Of a DNA stretch of 64,000 nt, positions 1 through 12,865 are shown one piece after another. This DNA is from Vitellaria paradoxa (lineage: Eukaryota; Streptophyta; Magnoliopsida; Ericales; Sapotaceae). A program made the translations under genes and the position numbers. The notes beneath the pieces are model-generated. The model worked only from the letters and a program-made list of their open reading frames with translations, searched no databases and was not told the DNA's origin. The DNA is taken from NCBI GenBank assembly GCA_019916065.1, contig CM034233.1:19603936-19667935 (forward strand), read 5' to 3'. The stretch's first letter is position 1; every line of letters begins with the position of its first letter.

Positions 1-613
1 GAATATAGCATTGATCAGAACCTAAGGGTAGCACTAGTTGAGGTCAAGATGAAAAATAGTCGTGTAATAAAGAGTAACATGGTTTTGTCACCAAATTTTG
101 ACATCAAATGTCCATATCGATATGATAAGGATCCACTTCCACAAAGTTTTACCGTTCAGAAATTTTTTGCTACTATAAATTTTAAACAATCTTATTCACA
201 TTCAGATTAATGCCATACAATACGAGTTCTATAATAGCAGAATTTAACATGCAACAAACAGGTGGTTTATCTTCAGTTTTTAAACTAACATTGTTCCAAT
301 TTTTAAGATGCATTTGAAGGGACGTAGAATCTGAACGGCAGGAGCTCAGATCCCTAGGCCCTCATATATAGTTGCAAAAATAATCCCTGCATGAGTTTAC
401 CTCTTGGGTTCCAAATCATCCACTAAGGGAATTTTTTGTCGCTCACAGCAAATAACTATCAAATTTTCTTCCTTTACAGATACAAGTCAACAAGTATCAA
501 TGAAGAACATGGATTGCCAAATTAACATTTGGGCTCAAGTTGTAGTCCATGCATATGAGGTATGCTGCCAGCCATAGAATCTTTGAAGACTAAAAAAATT
601 GCAATTGACTTAC
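1..613. other. Non-coding left edge, probably VIK terminal intron
   Basis: No exon encoding the missing C-terminal kinase segment (the tryptophan and RPSF block expected after subdomain X) could be found here on the minus strand. Exon 10 of the VIK-like gene ends at 614 with a consensus donor, so this stretch is most simply read as intron, with the last exon(s) beyond position 1. A short open reading near 395-430 on the minus strand ends in a possible donor but resembles nothing in this family. Confidence 0.5.
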
Positions 614-3600
614 TCTCTCAATTCATGAATGTAACCTTTTGCTCTGAACATAGGCCTGTGTCCTTCTGCCACGAACTTGGCTGCTTCATAAGGTTCATAG
701 TGAGACATCGGTGGGTCACCTTCAAGCATCTACACCATTTAAGAATGATATAAAATTAACTTATTTCCATCAGTTTATATCTTCACAATTCTTAAGGAAC
801 CAAAATTACCTCATATAGTATCATCGCAAATGAGAAAACATCAACCTTCTTATCATATTTCCGGTGCTTGAAAACTTCAGGAGCCATGTATCGGTCTTTT
901 ATTTTACATCAAGAAGTGACAAGAAAATTCTAAGAATTTTTCTATAACATTAAACATATAAATATATGTGCTTATCAAAAATATAAATATACAATGCTAC
1001 AACATAAAATATATAAATATATATACTTATCAAAAATATTAATATACAACACTCACAGCTTCCAGTCTCGCCAGTCATTTTGTAGACATCGTGAGAATTT
1101 TTAACCCTAATAAGCTTACTTAGTCCAAAGTCCCCAACTTTCAGATGGTCTGCACTGGAATTGACTAGAAGAACATTCCTAAAAAATAGCACCACATTCA
1201 GACTCAGAGTTACAAATATGAAAATCACCATCCAAAACCAAGAGAAACATAGATTTTCAACCCCACAACCCAACTATTTAAGTGCAAAACAAGACTAAAT
1301 GTCCATGCAGATCTGGAAAAAAATATACTCACCTTGGCTTTAGGTCTCTGTGAATTATAACATTTGGTTCATTGTGAAGATAAGCCATGCCTCTGGTCAA
1401 ATAAGATTACAAAATTCATATTAGAATTTAAATCAAAATCAGTAAAGCTGCAATTGCAATATGGAAAACAACTAGGAAATCATTCTAGGCTATTATAACT
1501 TCTCATATTTTGATTTTATCAAATGTATTAAAACATTGCACAACATGAGGCGATAAGGGACTGACAAGAATTAGAAGGCTAACTTGCTTTTCCTAATGGA
1601 AGTAGATGAGAGAAAACGCCATTACCTGGCAATGTCTAATGCCAAGTTAATAGCCGTTGATGGACTAAGTGCACCCTTTTCCTTCAGATACATGTGAAGG
1701 TCACCCTATAACAAATATTAACAAATGCTATCATTTAGCATAGCAAAATTACTTTTTATCAGAAATCAAAATCTGTGCTTTGAAACACAAAATTCATTTA
1801 CCCCTCGTAGATACTCCGTAATTAACATTAGAGGCTTTCTTTCAGTTACAGCTCCAAGGAATTGCACTATATTAGGGTGGCGAAGCTTCACTAGCAAATT
1901 CACCTCATGCCTGAAGTCCTGACTGAATAAAAGAAGCAGAACATAAGGTCATTTAAAGAGAAAAAGGTAACAGTGGTTCATGCAAAAATGCAAAAACATA
2001 GCTTGACCGCAATCAATTTGATTCCCTTGTTAAGGGGCCAAGAAATTTAATACCTATCAGTAAAATCATTCTGTGATTTTAATCGCAAACATAACCCTTT
2101 GACAGGAATTTTGGATGTATGTATTACGAAGAGCATGTGGCCATTTTGAAACAACAAAAATTTCAGGTCATATATTCTAGCTTTAACTGAGGTCCAATTT
2201 ACGTTCATCAAAGTGTAGCAAATAACATACACCAGCAAAATTGAGAATTCAAATTAAAAGAACAAATTATCAATCCATACCTGTCTATTAAAAAAAGAAA
2301 AAAGAACAACCCAGATACAACAGCCTGTGCATTTGCAGATTTAATCAAAAGATTCTAACCCAACCAGAAGCAATCTAGAGAAAGGTAATGGAATTTACAT
2401 CACTAATCTATCATCAGAAAGATTTGGAAGAATGCGTTTGACAGCTACAGGGGTTCCACGCCAATATGCTTTCAAAATCTCACCAAAAGATCCCTACAAG
2501 CATCAACAACCATCCAGTCGGAATACATCATGCAAAAAAAAAATCAAGTACAGTAATGGCTTTAAAACTGGCACGCAAGATATAAACAGTATTGTAAGAA
2601 CTAAGACCTTAAACTTACTGAAATAAATGACAACTAGAACAAAGAACCAGTTATCGACATAAAACTTGGCAAGCATGGGGAGTGAAAAGAAAATGCATAG
2701 TCTAGATATGAAATTTAACTTCATGGGTACTATGGTCTATTCAAGTTGAGGAATATATTTTCCAAGTATTAGAAGCCTAACCACTGCTTTTCAGAGTAAT
2801 TGAAACTCTTTTTTTTTTTTCCCAGATAGATGAAATTTTTTTATTGAAAATGGTATCAAGGGGATTCTAACCTAGGTGTTAATCATTAGACACAAATGAC
2901 CATAAATATGGTGGCAAATAGAAATCTTTGCCAAATGCCATTATAAATCAGACATACTTCCTGGTACCAGTGGGGCAACAACCACAAGCTTATGCTCCCA
3001 GCTATCAAATTCAATTCAATCAGTGCGCTGAGAATGGTTTTAGGCAAACAAAACAATACCTTCCCAATAATATTTGAGTTTGAGAAATCCAGCTCAGAAG
3101 GGTCAATCTCCCAATCACACTTATTTGGTAGAGGAGGTGGAACAGGCTTTGGTTCAAAATGGCTTCCATTTTGGCCCTGCAGCATATCTAGGACATGAGA
3201 ACCCAACAAAAGCACATAATTATAAAACAAAGAAGGCATCAACAAGCCAGAAACTAAGCTACAGAGAAGTACAACTAATATATGTGCATCTTCATGTTCA
3301 ACCTATATGAATAATTCAAGTCAGTCACTAAATTCTGATTACCTTTTTGAGTAGAATGTATTTCCAGAGACAGCTTCAAAAGGAGAACCAGGTGGTGGCC
3401 TATGTGCACCACTATTTATAGAAAAGAGAAATTTCAATTGTATGGTTTTTATCTTAAATTATATACCTAAAGAAATTATGTTATTCCCACTTGGTACACT
3501 AGTTCTACTTTTAAATGACTTTACCAGATGGTAATAGAGCTGCTTTCCCTGAGAGTGCTAGAATTAACTCAAGCAAATTCTTGAAAACCAAATGTCACAA

Positions 3601-6139
3601 GTTAAGACATAACTGGTAACAATCCCAACAACAGTCTCGTGAGACTCATCAAACTGTTCCAAAATTGTACAGGATGATGCCCCATTGGCATCTTTCCACT
3701 GAGATTTTGCATTTGAAAAATGATTCAAATTAACATTAGACCCACAAGCCTTCCTCCCACCACATCCATTGTTCATTTGAATATTTTAAAGTATAACTTT
3801 AGAGCAGACCTGGTGATTTGTAAGCCTTGTGGAGAAAATGTTCTGGCTTTAATTATGCTCCTACAAATTTAGTCTGATATATGGTACCATACTTGTTTTT
3901 GCATCTAAAGGCCGTGAATATTCCAAAATCATCCTTCGATTGGTGATAGATGTTTGAATGATGTTTTTCCAAATATTTTTGTCTTAGCCTTGGAAAAGGC
4001 TCTAATGGCTGATAACTATTCTTTGGAAGGTGAAAACATTGTTTGGAGCAACCTACACAGAAATTTGCTTGACTAGGAGATTGGGAATTGCAACAGTCTT
4101 TTTTTTTTTTTTTTTTGGAGGTAAAAGTCTTTCTACAAAACATTAACAGGTGAGAGAAGATTAGACAACCTATGAAAAAGATTATGGAGCTGTGGATCTC
4201 CCCCACGAGTTACCTTCTTCATGTGGTGCCAACTTCACGGCAGAACTCATGATCTTGCAGCAAGGAGAAGAGCATTGATTAATTGGCATTGCCTATGTAA
4301 AAAGGACAATGAATCTATTAACCACCTCGTTGTTCCTTGTTCTTGGAAGAAATAGTTGTGGGATCTGTTCCTTTCTTGTTTCGTTATTCGTTTGAGTTTT
4401 TCCCAAGGAGGTGAAACAAGTTTTTCAAGCTTGTTCACATTAACAAAAGAAGAAAAAAGGGCTTGGAGAATGGTTCCATTTTGATTATGTTGGCTGATCT
4501 GGGGGGAAAAGAATAGAAGGTCGACTAAAGAGCATTTGTTTTGCCTATATTGTATATGTGGATCTTGGGGGTGAAGGGATCCAAATTAAAATTGTATCTT
4601 ATTTTTTGTTGAGCACATGAATTCCTAGTCAGAGGGTTGTCTGGGTCTTTTTGTACTTAGGTGGCATCCCCTTGATGCCTTCTATTAATCATAAACTGTG
4701 AATGTAGACTGCATCTCCAGATATCTAATAATTGTTTCTTTTGAAGAATGTCTGTCTTCATGTATGAATATGTAAAACACAAAAATTCCAGCAACAAAAT
4801 AAGAACACAATTCCAGAAAATATAAAACTTTACAGTGAGCGATCGACTTTGCCAATGTATAAAAAAAATGAACAATAAATACAATGAACCCAAGGGATAT
4901 AATTGAACTTACAAAGGAGAGACCACCGTGTGATTTTAACAATTCAACCATATCATATTTTTTAGCTCCTTCTGCATCAGCTAGAGGCTGTCACGAATGA
5001 TATTATGTTTAGAAAGAGAAATCAATAGTGTAATTCTAGATAGTAAAACTGGATGAAACCAGTAGAAAGAATATTAAACATGATTGTAGAAAAAGAAAAT
5101 CATAAAGGGTGATGTAAAAAAACAATAATAAGTATAGAAAAAAAAATGACTTAATGAGCTTAGACTGAGATAATCGTAATATGGCTGCATAATGCAAAAG
5201 AAGGAACCAAAATACACATCGAACATTCAGGATTGACTTCATTCTTCGTAAGGCATTAAGCATAAACGTATCACCAAATGGTTTACTCACTCAAGTTAGC
5301 CTTTTCCGACCTAAATGGGTTCAGATATCACCAAATAGTTTAAACACTCAAGTGCTTCCTCACAAAATCTAACCTATGTTAAGTAAAACCAGGAATAATC
5401 TGCATCTCCGTGTAAACAAAAATAGTCTAGGTGCCTATTTTTCACTTCTGTTGCAGTTATCGTCTGATGCAAAGCTACTGCTGTAAAAACAGGGCTTGAC
5501 ACTGGCACTCGGTAAAAGCTTGTCTTTTTCTTCTGCATAATTGCTGTACTATTCTTAGCTCGGGCTGCTATTCAAAGCTCTGATTATAAGAAGTTTGAGC
5601 CTTGAGGGACGCTTCAATGACTTCATAGCTGTAGATTTCTAAACAGCGGCATATACACACATCATACATGTAGAGATGCAATGAAGTCTTCATTTCTAAA
5701 GCGACACCATAATAGAGAGCAATTAACAAATCCTAATTAGTTATAGATTAACAAACATACCTTTCCTATCTACGGTGAAGATAGACACCAGATAACAAAA
5801 CTTGAACTAGTAAACCCAATAATATAGTATTACCGTGTTCTTCCAACGATCTTGGGCGTTGACATCGGCTCCGTACTCAATCAAGCACTTGGCGACGTCG
5901 ATCCAGCCGCGGAGCGAGGCCACGTGCAGCGGAGTCCGGTTATCGTAATCCCTAGCGTGGACCAGCGACCGATCCTCCTCCAGCAGCTTCCGCACCGCGG
6001 CGGCATCGTCCTGGTGGGCGTGCCACAGTATCAGCGACGTCCTGCTCACCCTCGCCTTCTCCTTCTTCTTGCCCGCCGCTGACGCCGGCGACGACGAATC
6101 TCCGGCCGAATGCCCCGAGCTCTCCTCGCTGCTACTCAT
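614..6139 (-). CDS. VIK: VIK-type ankyrin-repeat Raf-like protein kinase (3'-partial)
   Basis: Ten exons were read: 5834-6139, 4913-4987, 3060-3176, 2399-2493, 1802-1922, 1626-1705, 1333-1392, 1057-1178, 810-895 and 614-729. All have GT/AG borders and consistent phase, giving 392 codons plus two bases. The N-terminus is a Ser-rich stretch and a Lys patch, then ankyrin repeats (about residues 35-125, with TPLHVASLRGWIDVAKCL). The kinase domain follows: glycine loop IGKGSFGE, ATP lysine K185, HRDLKPRN at 279-286, DFG at 301-303 and YMAPEVF. The family (Arabidopsis VIK/ILK, about 438 aa) is a cytosolic kinase linked to the vascular receptor VH1/BRL2 and to vacuolar sugar transport. Around 45 C-terminal residues lie off the window. 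The start is the ATG opening MSSSEESS; an in-frame upstream ATG at 6172 falls in a poly-C leader and is less likely. Exon 1 is much more G+C-rich than the others. Confidence 0.93.
4195..4660 (+). mobile_element. LINE 3' fragment in VIK intron 2 (antisense)
   Basis: On the plus strand the translation reads PPRVTFFMWCQLHGRTHDL, then a stretch with INWHCLCKKDNESINHLVVP and SWKK. This is the zinc-binding domain (zf-RVT) at the C-terminal end of plant L1-type LINE ORF2. It is followed by decayed LINE tail codons with stops. The upstream reverse transcriptase is missing, so this is a 5'-truncated copy. It lies in the intron between VIK exons 2 and 3 (3177-4912), opposite in sense to the gene. The left boundary is uncertain. 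Confidence 0.75.
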
Positions 6140-6488
6140 TGCGCCCCCCCCCCAATCTCCTAGTCTGCCCAATCGATCGAACGGCTAGGATCGGATCTGA
6201 TCGCGTGGAGAATTTGATTGTTTTGTGTGCGATATTCGGAGGATCAAAAAGAGTTCAGTGCTTTGCTCTCGCTGACTCATATGCAGGAATACATGGATAA
6301 TGTATGCGCGTTACTTTTTCGAGAATGTGAATATGGCAAGGTCGGTCAAAACTAAGGTAGGTGTAAAAAAGCAACGAACAGGGCGTTATTCAGTTCACAT
6401 TTGCAAGTTGCAACCACAGGAATGGATTCCCTTTCATGGCTCTCTTTGGAGCGGCAAATGACTATTGAAACGTTTATACTTGTATTTA
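6140..6488 (-). promoter_or_regulatory. VIK 5' leader and proximal promoter region
   Basis: This G+C-richer stretch lies immediately upstream of the VIK start codon, with a poly-C tract (about 6145-6154) in the probable leader. No unambiguous TATA box was identified. The region ends at the TTA target site of the first Tourist-like element. Confidence 0.4.
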
Positions 6489-7120
6489 GGGTCCGTCTGG
6501 CGTAACCAAAATATCTGAAAATTTTTGAAATCTTTTATTATATTTTTATGTTTTCTTACATTTTTAAAATTCAAAAAAAATTCAATATTTTCTAAAAAAA
6601 GTAGATAACTGAAATTTGGTTAATCAAATACTAAAAAATTTTTACTATTCTTACCACGGACTCTTAACTACCAAATGATACTCACTGTGACTAATTTTTA
6701 TAGAGTCGTTCCGACGGATTATAAAAATCGTTTGAACGCTTACATAGAAGAATAAAACATAAAGCGTAACAGTTCAATACCGCTCAAACGATTCGCACCA
6801 AACCGTTCTGACGATGTGGTACTGCTAACTTCCATCCAAACGGACCACCGTAAACCGTTCTAACAGTTCGACACTATCAACTTCCGTCCAAACGGATCAC
6901 CGTAAACCGTTTCGACACTAATGAGGTTTCCAGTCCAGTTTGCTCTGCAAAAAGTCATAACTAATACAAAATTTTGAAACCGTCCAAACGAAAATTCAAT
7001 TCGTCGGAACGGGATTCTACTGTTCATTTTCAAAAAATGCGGTTTGAGATGTGTGCACCAAATGTCAAAAGTTTTCCCAAACCATATTTTTCATTATTTT
7101 TCGCCACACCAAACGGACCC
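6489..7120. mobile_element. Tourist/PIF-like element, family A copy 1
   Basis: This 632-bp non-autonomous DNA element is flanked by TTA target duplications (6486-6488 and 7121-7123). Its terminal inverted repeats are GGGTCCGTCTGGCG and the complement of ACACCAAACGGACCC. The inside holds roughly three ~50-bp direct repeats built on CCAAACGGAYCACCGTAAAC (about 6782-6920). No transposase frame is present. A second copy lies at 12866-13512. The 3-bp TWA target site and GGG-type ends point to the PIF/Harbinger superfamily. Confidence 0.85.
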
Positions 7121-7163
7121 TTAAATTTACTAGAAGGTTCGAGTTCAAAAGGTGAAATTTTAA

Positions 7164-8098
7164 GCTCCCGTTTTTTGTTTTTATTTTTCTATATATTTTC
7201 AAAATTTTGTAAACTGATAATATAAACATGTTTGTTAAATCTATTTACATTTTTTTTCAAAAAATAAAAACTTAAACAGAAAAACATAAATAAAAACAAA
7301 GTATTTTCACTCTTTTTTTTTATTACAAACATTTTGTCAATTCTAATACTATATTCATTTTTTTTACATCATATTAAAATAAATTATTTTATTCAAATAT
7401 TTTATTAAACTAAAATTATTTTTAATAAATAATATAAGTTAATTAAATTAATATGTAATATATATAATTAATTTATTTCTAATAAATAATTAAATTAAAT
7501 TAAATTAGTTAATTAAATTAATAGGAAATATATATTATTAAATTATTTTTAATAAATATTATAATTAATTTAATTTAATAATTAATTTAAAGCAATTAAT
7601 TTAACTAATATTAAATATATTTTACTAAATGATTTTTAATAAACGTCATAACTAAATTAAATTAAATTATTTATTTAATATGAATTATATTTTATTAACT
7701 TATTTTTAATAAATATCGTAATTAAATTATTTAAATTATTATGAAATATATTTTATTCAATTATTTTTAGTAAATAATATAATTAAATTATAATTAATAT
7801 ATTTTATATTTACTGGATTAAATAATATAATACTTATATTTTATTCAATTGCTTTTAAAAAATAATATAATTAAATTAAATTAATATAAAATATATTTAT
7901 TAAATTCAATTAATTTGTAAAAAAAACTAATAAAATTAAATATTTTATGAAAATAAAAAATTATTAATGGTAAACAAAATTGTATTTCCAAATACGGTTT
8001 TAGTTTTTATTTAAAAAAAAAAAGAACAGAGAACAAAAAATAAAAAATATAAACATATAAACGTAAATAAAAAAATAACAACATTACTAAATTGCCTC
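7164..8098. mobile_element. A+T-rich TWA-site element, family B copy 1
   Basis: This very A+T-rich 935-bp sequence aligns along its whole length with 17510-18463. Both start a few bases upstream of a GTTTTTATTT-like block, share TTGTTAAATCTRTTTAC and CTTAAACAGAAAAA, and end near ACTAAATTGCCTC in this copy. TAA triplets flank both ends (7161-7163 and 8099-8101). Its left end has drifted from the terminal repeat seen in the other copy. No coding capacity. Confidence 0.75.
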
Positions 8099-8456
8099 TA
8101 AGAGAGTTAATTTGAAAGTATAAATTTATTTGTTAAATTCTTTTTAACAAAACTCAAGCTCGAATTAAACTTTCCCGTGAACTTGTAATCGAGCTTATAA
8201 GTTTTAAAATAATAAAAAATAATTTATAAACCAATTTAAGTTATTAAAAAGAATTTAAATTTTTAACATTTTGTAAACAATTTTAGTTAATCTAGTTATA
8301 AGTATGATAATGAGTTGCAAACGAATTTGTTTACAAATTTTATTAAGTTGAGCTCACTGTTATTTAATTTTAATTCATTTATTTATTGATCTTGAAAGTT
8401 ATTCTTAAATTTATTCATTTATTTTATGAAGTGAGTTCTTAATAAACTAATTTCAG

Positions 8457-9060
8457 AGGCCGATTTGTTACCTGAATTCATGTGTGAAACACAAGATTAG
8501 ATGCCTAAGGTTAAACATAAAATGCAAAATTCAGATGACTGTATTGGAACCAATGTCTTCCTTTTTGTAGTCAAGTATGAAACACAAACTCAGACACAAT
8601 TTGTTACATGAATCCAGGTGTGAAATATAAGATTCAGATGCTTAAGGTTAAGCATGAAATGCAAAACTCAAGGAGTGATGTCTTTCTTTCTAAAGTCAGG
8701 TGTGCACACAAACTCAGATACCAGTTTATTAACTAAATGCGAGTGTGAAACACGGAATTCAGATGTCTAAGGTTGAGCATAAAATATGAAACTCAGATGA
8801 CCAGCTTGGGAGTGACATTTTCATTGCAGAAGTCATGTGTGAAACACAAACTTAGATGCCAATTTGTTACTTAAATTTGGGTGTGACACACGAGATTCAG
8901 ATGCCTGAGACCAAGCATGAAATGGGAAACTCAAATGATTGGTTTGGGAGTGAAGCTTAATTTCTGAAGTTGTGTGTGGAACACAAATTATGATGTCAAT
9001 TCTTTTCTTGAATTATACTAACAATAACAAGTTTAGGTACTTAAAGTTAAGTGTGAGGCA
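8457..9060. repeat. Degenerate tandem array, ~136-bp unit, four to five copies
   Basis: Units start near 8461, 8597, 8722, 8860 and 8997 (spacings 136, 125, 138 and 137). Each carries a recognisable order of blocks: CAATTTGTTACNTGAAT, GTGTGAAACACAAGATTCAG, ATGCCTAAGGTTAAGCAT, AAATGCAAAACTCA and a TCCTTTYTGNAGTCA block before the next unit. No open reading frame persists across units. Related but poorly ordered blocks continue to about 9480. Confidence 0.8.
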
Positions 9061-9480
9061 TAATATTTAGATGTTAGTTCAATGATAAAGCTTCCTATCA
9101 GAGTAAAGCTCTCCCTAAGAGCAAAGCACCTCATTAGAGCGAAGTTCTTCCCATGACTAATTGAGAGATACTAAATCCCCAGCTGCGCGAAGCACACTTG
9201 GAGTAAAGTTCCTTTTAAAAGGTCCAGTGAGAAACACAGAATCAACAACCCAACCAGGAGCGAGACTCCATTCTTCAGGTCAAGTGAGAAGCACAAGATC
9301 AGCTACACACTACCTTCTTCAATTTTACGTGTAAAACATATGATCATCTACTAGTTTAGGAGTCAAACTTCCTTCTCAAAGTCAAATGCAAAGCACAAGA
9401 TTTAAAGAATCAGTCCAAGAGCGAAGCTCCTTTCATGAAGTTAAATGCGAGGTACAGACACATCCCTATTACAAGAATGC
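9061..9480. repeat. Decayed continuation of the tandem array
   Basis: This stretch keeps scattered, unevenly spaced blocks such as GAGCGAAGCTCC / GAGTAAAGTTCC (at least six) and GTCAAGTGNGAAGCACAAGAT. These resemble parts of the neighbouring 136-bp units but are no longer in regular register. Confidence 0.55.
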
Positions 9481-11434
9481 AATACCTTTGGCAATTCAAG
9501 TGTGATGCACTAACCCAAGCTGAAAAGGTTATTTCTTTCCTTGACTCAGTAAACAAGAGGGCAAAATGGGTTGTCTCCTTTTCGTTTTCTACCTTAACCA
9601 AGCTAAGGTAGAAAAAGAAGGCAACTGTAGTCACTCCAATTTTGCCCCCTGCTTAAAAAATTACAATATTTAAATCTTTTAGTTGTATGGTACTCTGCTG
9701 ATTAAAATATCTTAATCATATGATTAGACAAGGTATCAGAATTCAACAAAGCAAACATTTGACGAAATGACGATCAAATCCCTGAAAAAAAAAAGTTAAG
9801 CTGAAAGCTCATATCAAGGCAAAACGCCACTAAACTGCACAGACATGTCTAAGACATCAAATTAACAACTCCCGTATCAAAAAAAAAAAAAAAAAACTAA
9901 AATTCAAGATCAATGGTCAATTCGATTTAGAAGTCAAAAATGATCTCTACCAATGCATCCGAAGAGCAATATAGACAAACTACCCAGATCAAGTCACAGA
10001 AGTACAAGAAACAACTAAAAGATCCCTCCAAAGGTCATTTGGGCCACCAACTCAAAATGGCTCCTATCAATGGAAAGGAAACTACCAGTGGACCAGACAA
10101 AAATTGAGCCTTCAGGCCACAATACGTCACTCTCGAACTCAGGGTGTGATTATTAGTGTCAAAAAATTTTAAATTTTTAATCGCAAAACATTAATTATTA
10201 CAATTTTTTATGATAGTTAGATTTGTTTATTAAGTAATATAGTAATTGAAGATCCGATTTTAGAAAATTTTGAAATGTGAGATATGTTAAGAGTAAAAAA
10301 GATTTTTAGACTTTCTTTAAAATCATTTTTTTTAATTTTTTTCTATTAAAAACAGTATTAGGTTTCATTTTTTATTTGTGATTAAATAGTAGGGGGAGAA
10401 AATTTTATTCGTGACCAAAAATCTTTTCACTCTTTTTTATTTTTCTACTTTTGTTTGATTTATTGGGTTTAAAAAAAAGTTGCTAGCCGAATACGTGTGC
10501 ATTATTATAAGTTTTTCTAATATGTTCAAACTTATGATAAATGCAAATAAGTATATACAACTTGGATAATCGACTATTATAAACATAAAATTCAGTTGAA
10601 AAGCATGAATTATATAAAAGTAATTTTGACAAAAAAGGAGTAACATTCATAGTAAAATTGAGTAATACATATCCTAGTATAAATTATTAACATTTAATCA
10701 TATCATAAGAAATTAGTAATATTTGTCAATTTGTGATAAACACCCACCAACTTTACATAAGATCACATGTAAAAAAAAGTGAGACACGTGTCTATAATAT
10801 TTGTGACAATACCATGTAATAAAATAGAATAGTAACTTGATATTTCCCAAACTATTTGTTTGTAGCTTATTTGAATAATAATTTATAATACTAAAAGTTT
10901 TAAAAAAAATTAAGATATCGACTTGATATTTCCTTGTCTAAAATTGTTAGATTAAATTTTTAGAGCTTTTCTAAATCTTGTTTACATTGCTATATATATA
11001 CATGTACATGTGTATAGATAAATACCATGAGGATATAAAAAATCAAAACTATCAGTATTATTATCTTATTGAATTTTTTAGTACGACGTTGTCTGAAAGT
11101 CACTTCTTTACGCTGAAAACAAAGCAATAAATTGGCGCATTTGTGAGCTCATCGTTTATTTGCTCCTGTGTTAGGTGGAACTTTTCAAGGGAATATCAAA
11201 TAATCTTAAAATTATGATGAGTTTGATATGTAATTAAATGTAGGTAAACGTAAAAGTTATTTGGTATTAAATCAAAAGAGGGTGACTATTAATCTAGTAA
11301 AATTTTACTCGCTCTACTTGCAATTAATTGTAATTCATTAAAATATAAATAGATTAATATTTCATAATTTTAGGAGTTAGTTTTAAATATTTTAAACAAG
11401 AATAACAAAATTATAAAAAAACTATGAGTATAAG
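9481..11434. other. A+T-rich intergenic DNA, no gene seen
   Basis: No coding exon, RNA gene or bounded element could be supported. About 9780-10150 is less A+T-rich and may be an old repeat fragment, but it matched no family I recognise. Confidence 0.5.
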
Positions 11435-11552
11435 GGGTTATTTGGAGTTGATTAAATTTGTAAACGTTATAGTTTCGTAATTTGTGAAGTAAATAAAAAA
11501 ATTGACTTTTAAAAAATTTGTAGAGATTTGGAAAAAAAAATACTCTAAACAG
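11435..11552. mobile_element. Short MITE-like element
   Basis: This ~118-bp A+T-rich segment has imperfect inverted ends (GGGGTTATTTGGAG and the complement of CTCTAAACAGAGT). Flanking triplets are TAA and TCA. Read in reverse it resembles 16636-16730 (shared AAATCTCTACAAATTTTTT), which suggests a dispersed family. Confidence 0.5.
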
Positions 11553-12132
11553 AGTCAAGAATAGCAATCTACTTTATTAATTTTTAATTATAACCAAATA
11601 TCTTTTTAATTAAAAGCTTCCTTATTAGGAGGGGGAATAGGTGGAACTCCTACTAGTATATTAACTTAGAAAAATAGTACAAAAAATTAGAGAGATATAA
11701 ATTTAACCTCCATCACAAGTGATAGAAAAGTATTTAATGTGTGGTGACTTAGCACAGTACAAAATGAGGAGGAGATATAATCCTGATCTCTATGGAAAAA
11801 AAAAAGAGCAAAAAGCTCTAACATCTAACATATGGAACATGTGCAGCATCAACAGTAAGAATGGTTGAAATAGTAGAACTCTAACCAAACATTCTTACAA
11901 TAATAGTCAAAGGAACTGAGTTAGTCATAGTTGAATATTACGTGCATAGAATATCCCTGGTTGGTTGGGCTGCTAAATTGACAAATTAATGCATGTCCTT
12001 ATCCAGAATAGTAATAGGGATTAGGGAATTGTTCGTACAAGTCGCTATTACAACGTGGGCTGATATTATTATAAATTTTTTTAACTGTGCATTTGAATTG
12101 TCTTTATTTTTAAGATTGCCGACTTGTAATTA

Positions 12133-12480
12133 GGTTGCGTTTGGAGTTTTAATAATCTCCAAAAGTTTTCAAAAGTAAATTTTGAAATTATTGTGTGATG
12201 ATTGTTAAATGTTTATATTTGATTTAATATAAAATTGTTAAAAAGTATATAAAGTGACACGTGTCAAAATTTTAGTGGATAATTTTGAAAATTTTTGAAA
12301 TTTTATGTAGTTTTTTGTACAAATGTCAAATAACTTTTTTTTGAATTCTGACAAAATTCGTTAGAATGCACCATTTTAGTTTGTTCTAACGGCATTTGAA
12401 ATTTTTTGCAGTCTGAGAACCTGTCAACTTTTGAAATTTTTTGAGATTTTTTTAAATTTTTTGGACCTCCAAACACCTCC
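12133..12480. mobile_element. Tourist-like MITE with TTA target duplication
   Basis: A 348-bp element has ends GGTTGCGTTTGGAG and the complement of CTCCAAACACCTCC (11 of 14 matching) and an exact TTA on both sides (12130-12132 and 12481-12483). It is non-coding. Confidence 0.75.
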
Positions 12481-12865
12481 TTAATATTAATCCTATGTTT
12501 TTATCACAAAGTTTAAGTGTCCAAATTTACACTTTATCTTCTCTTTCCAATAGCCCCTGCTTCATGTGGCACGCAGAAGAGGGAAGACCCGGAATTTGAG
12601 GATTATCCTTGCATTAGATGTCAATTAGGGAACTAGAATTGTTACTTTCTATCCAAGTATTAGCTGGAAGAGTAAGCTTCCAACTAGTTTTTTGGTTTTT
12701 TTTTTTTTTTTTAAATGGTCAAATACTCTCTTACACTTTAAATTTATTTTAAATTATGAAGGGCAAAAAATCAAATTAACAAAAAGTTAAAAAATTAGTT
12801 ACTAAAAAGTTATCTTTTTTTTTCCAAACAAAAAAAAAAGGGTAGTTTTTTTGCTTTCCAAGTTA

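Noticed and set aside
395..435. Possible terminal VIK exon at the left edge
   Set aside because: The reading (PLVDDLEPKR) does not match the conserved end of VIK kinases and lacks a suitable acceptor and phase.
3853..4206. 117-codon minus-strand frame in VIK intron 2
   Set aside because: Partly antisense to LINE coding sequence and contains a long Lys run from a poly-T tract; no splice sites tie it to VIK.
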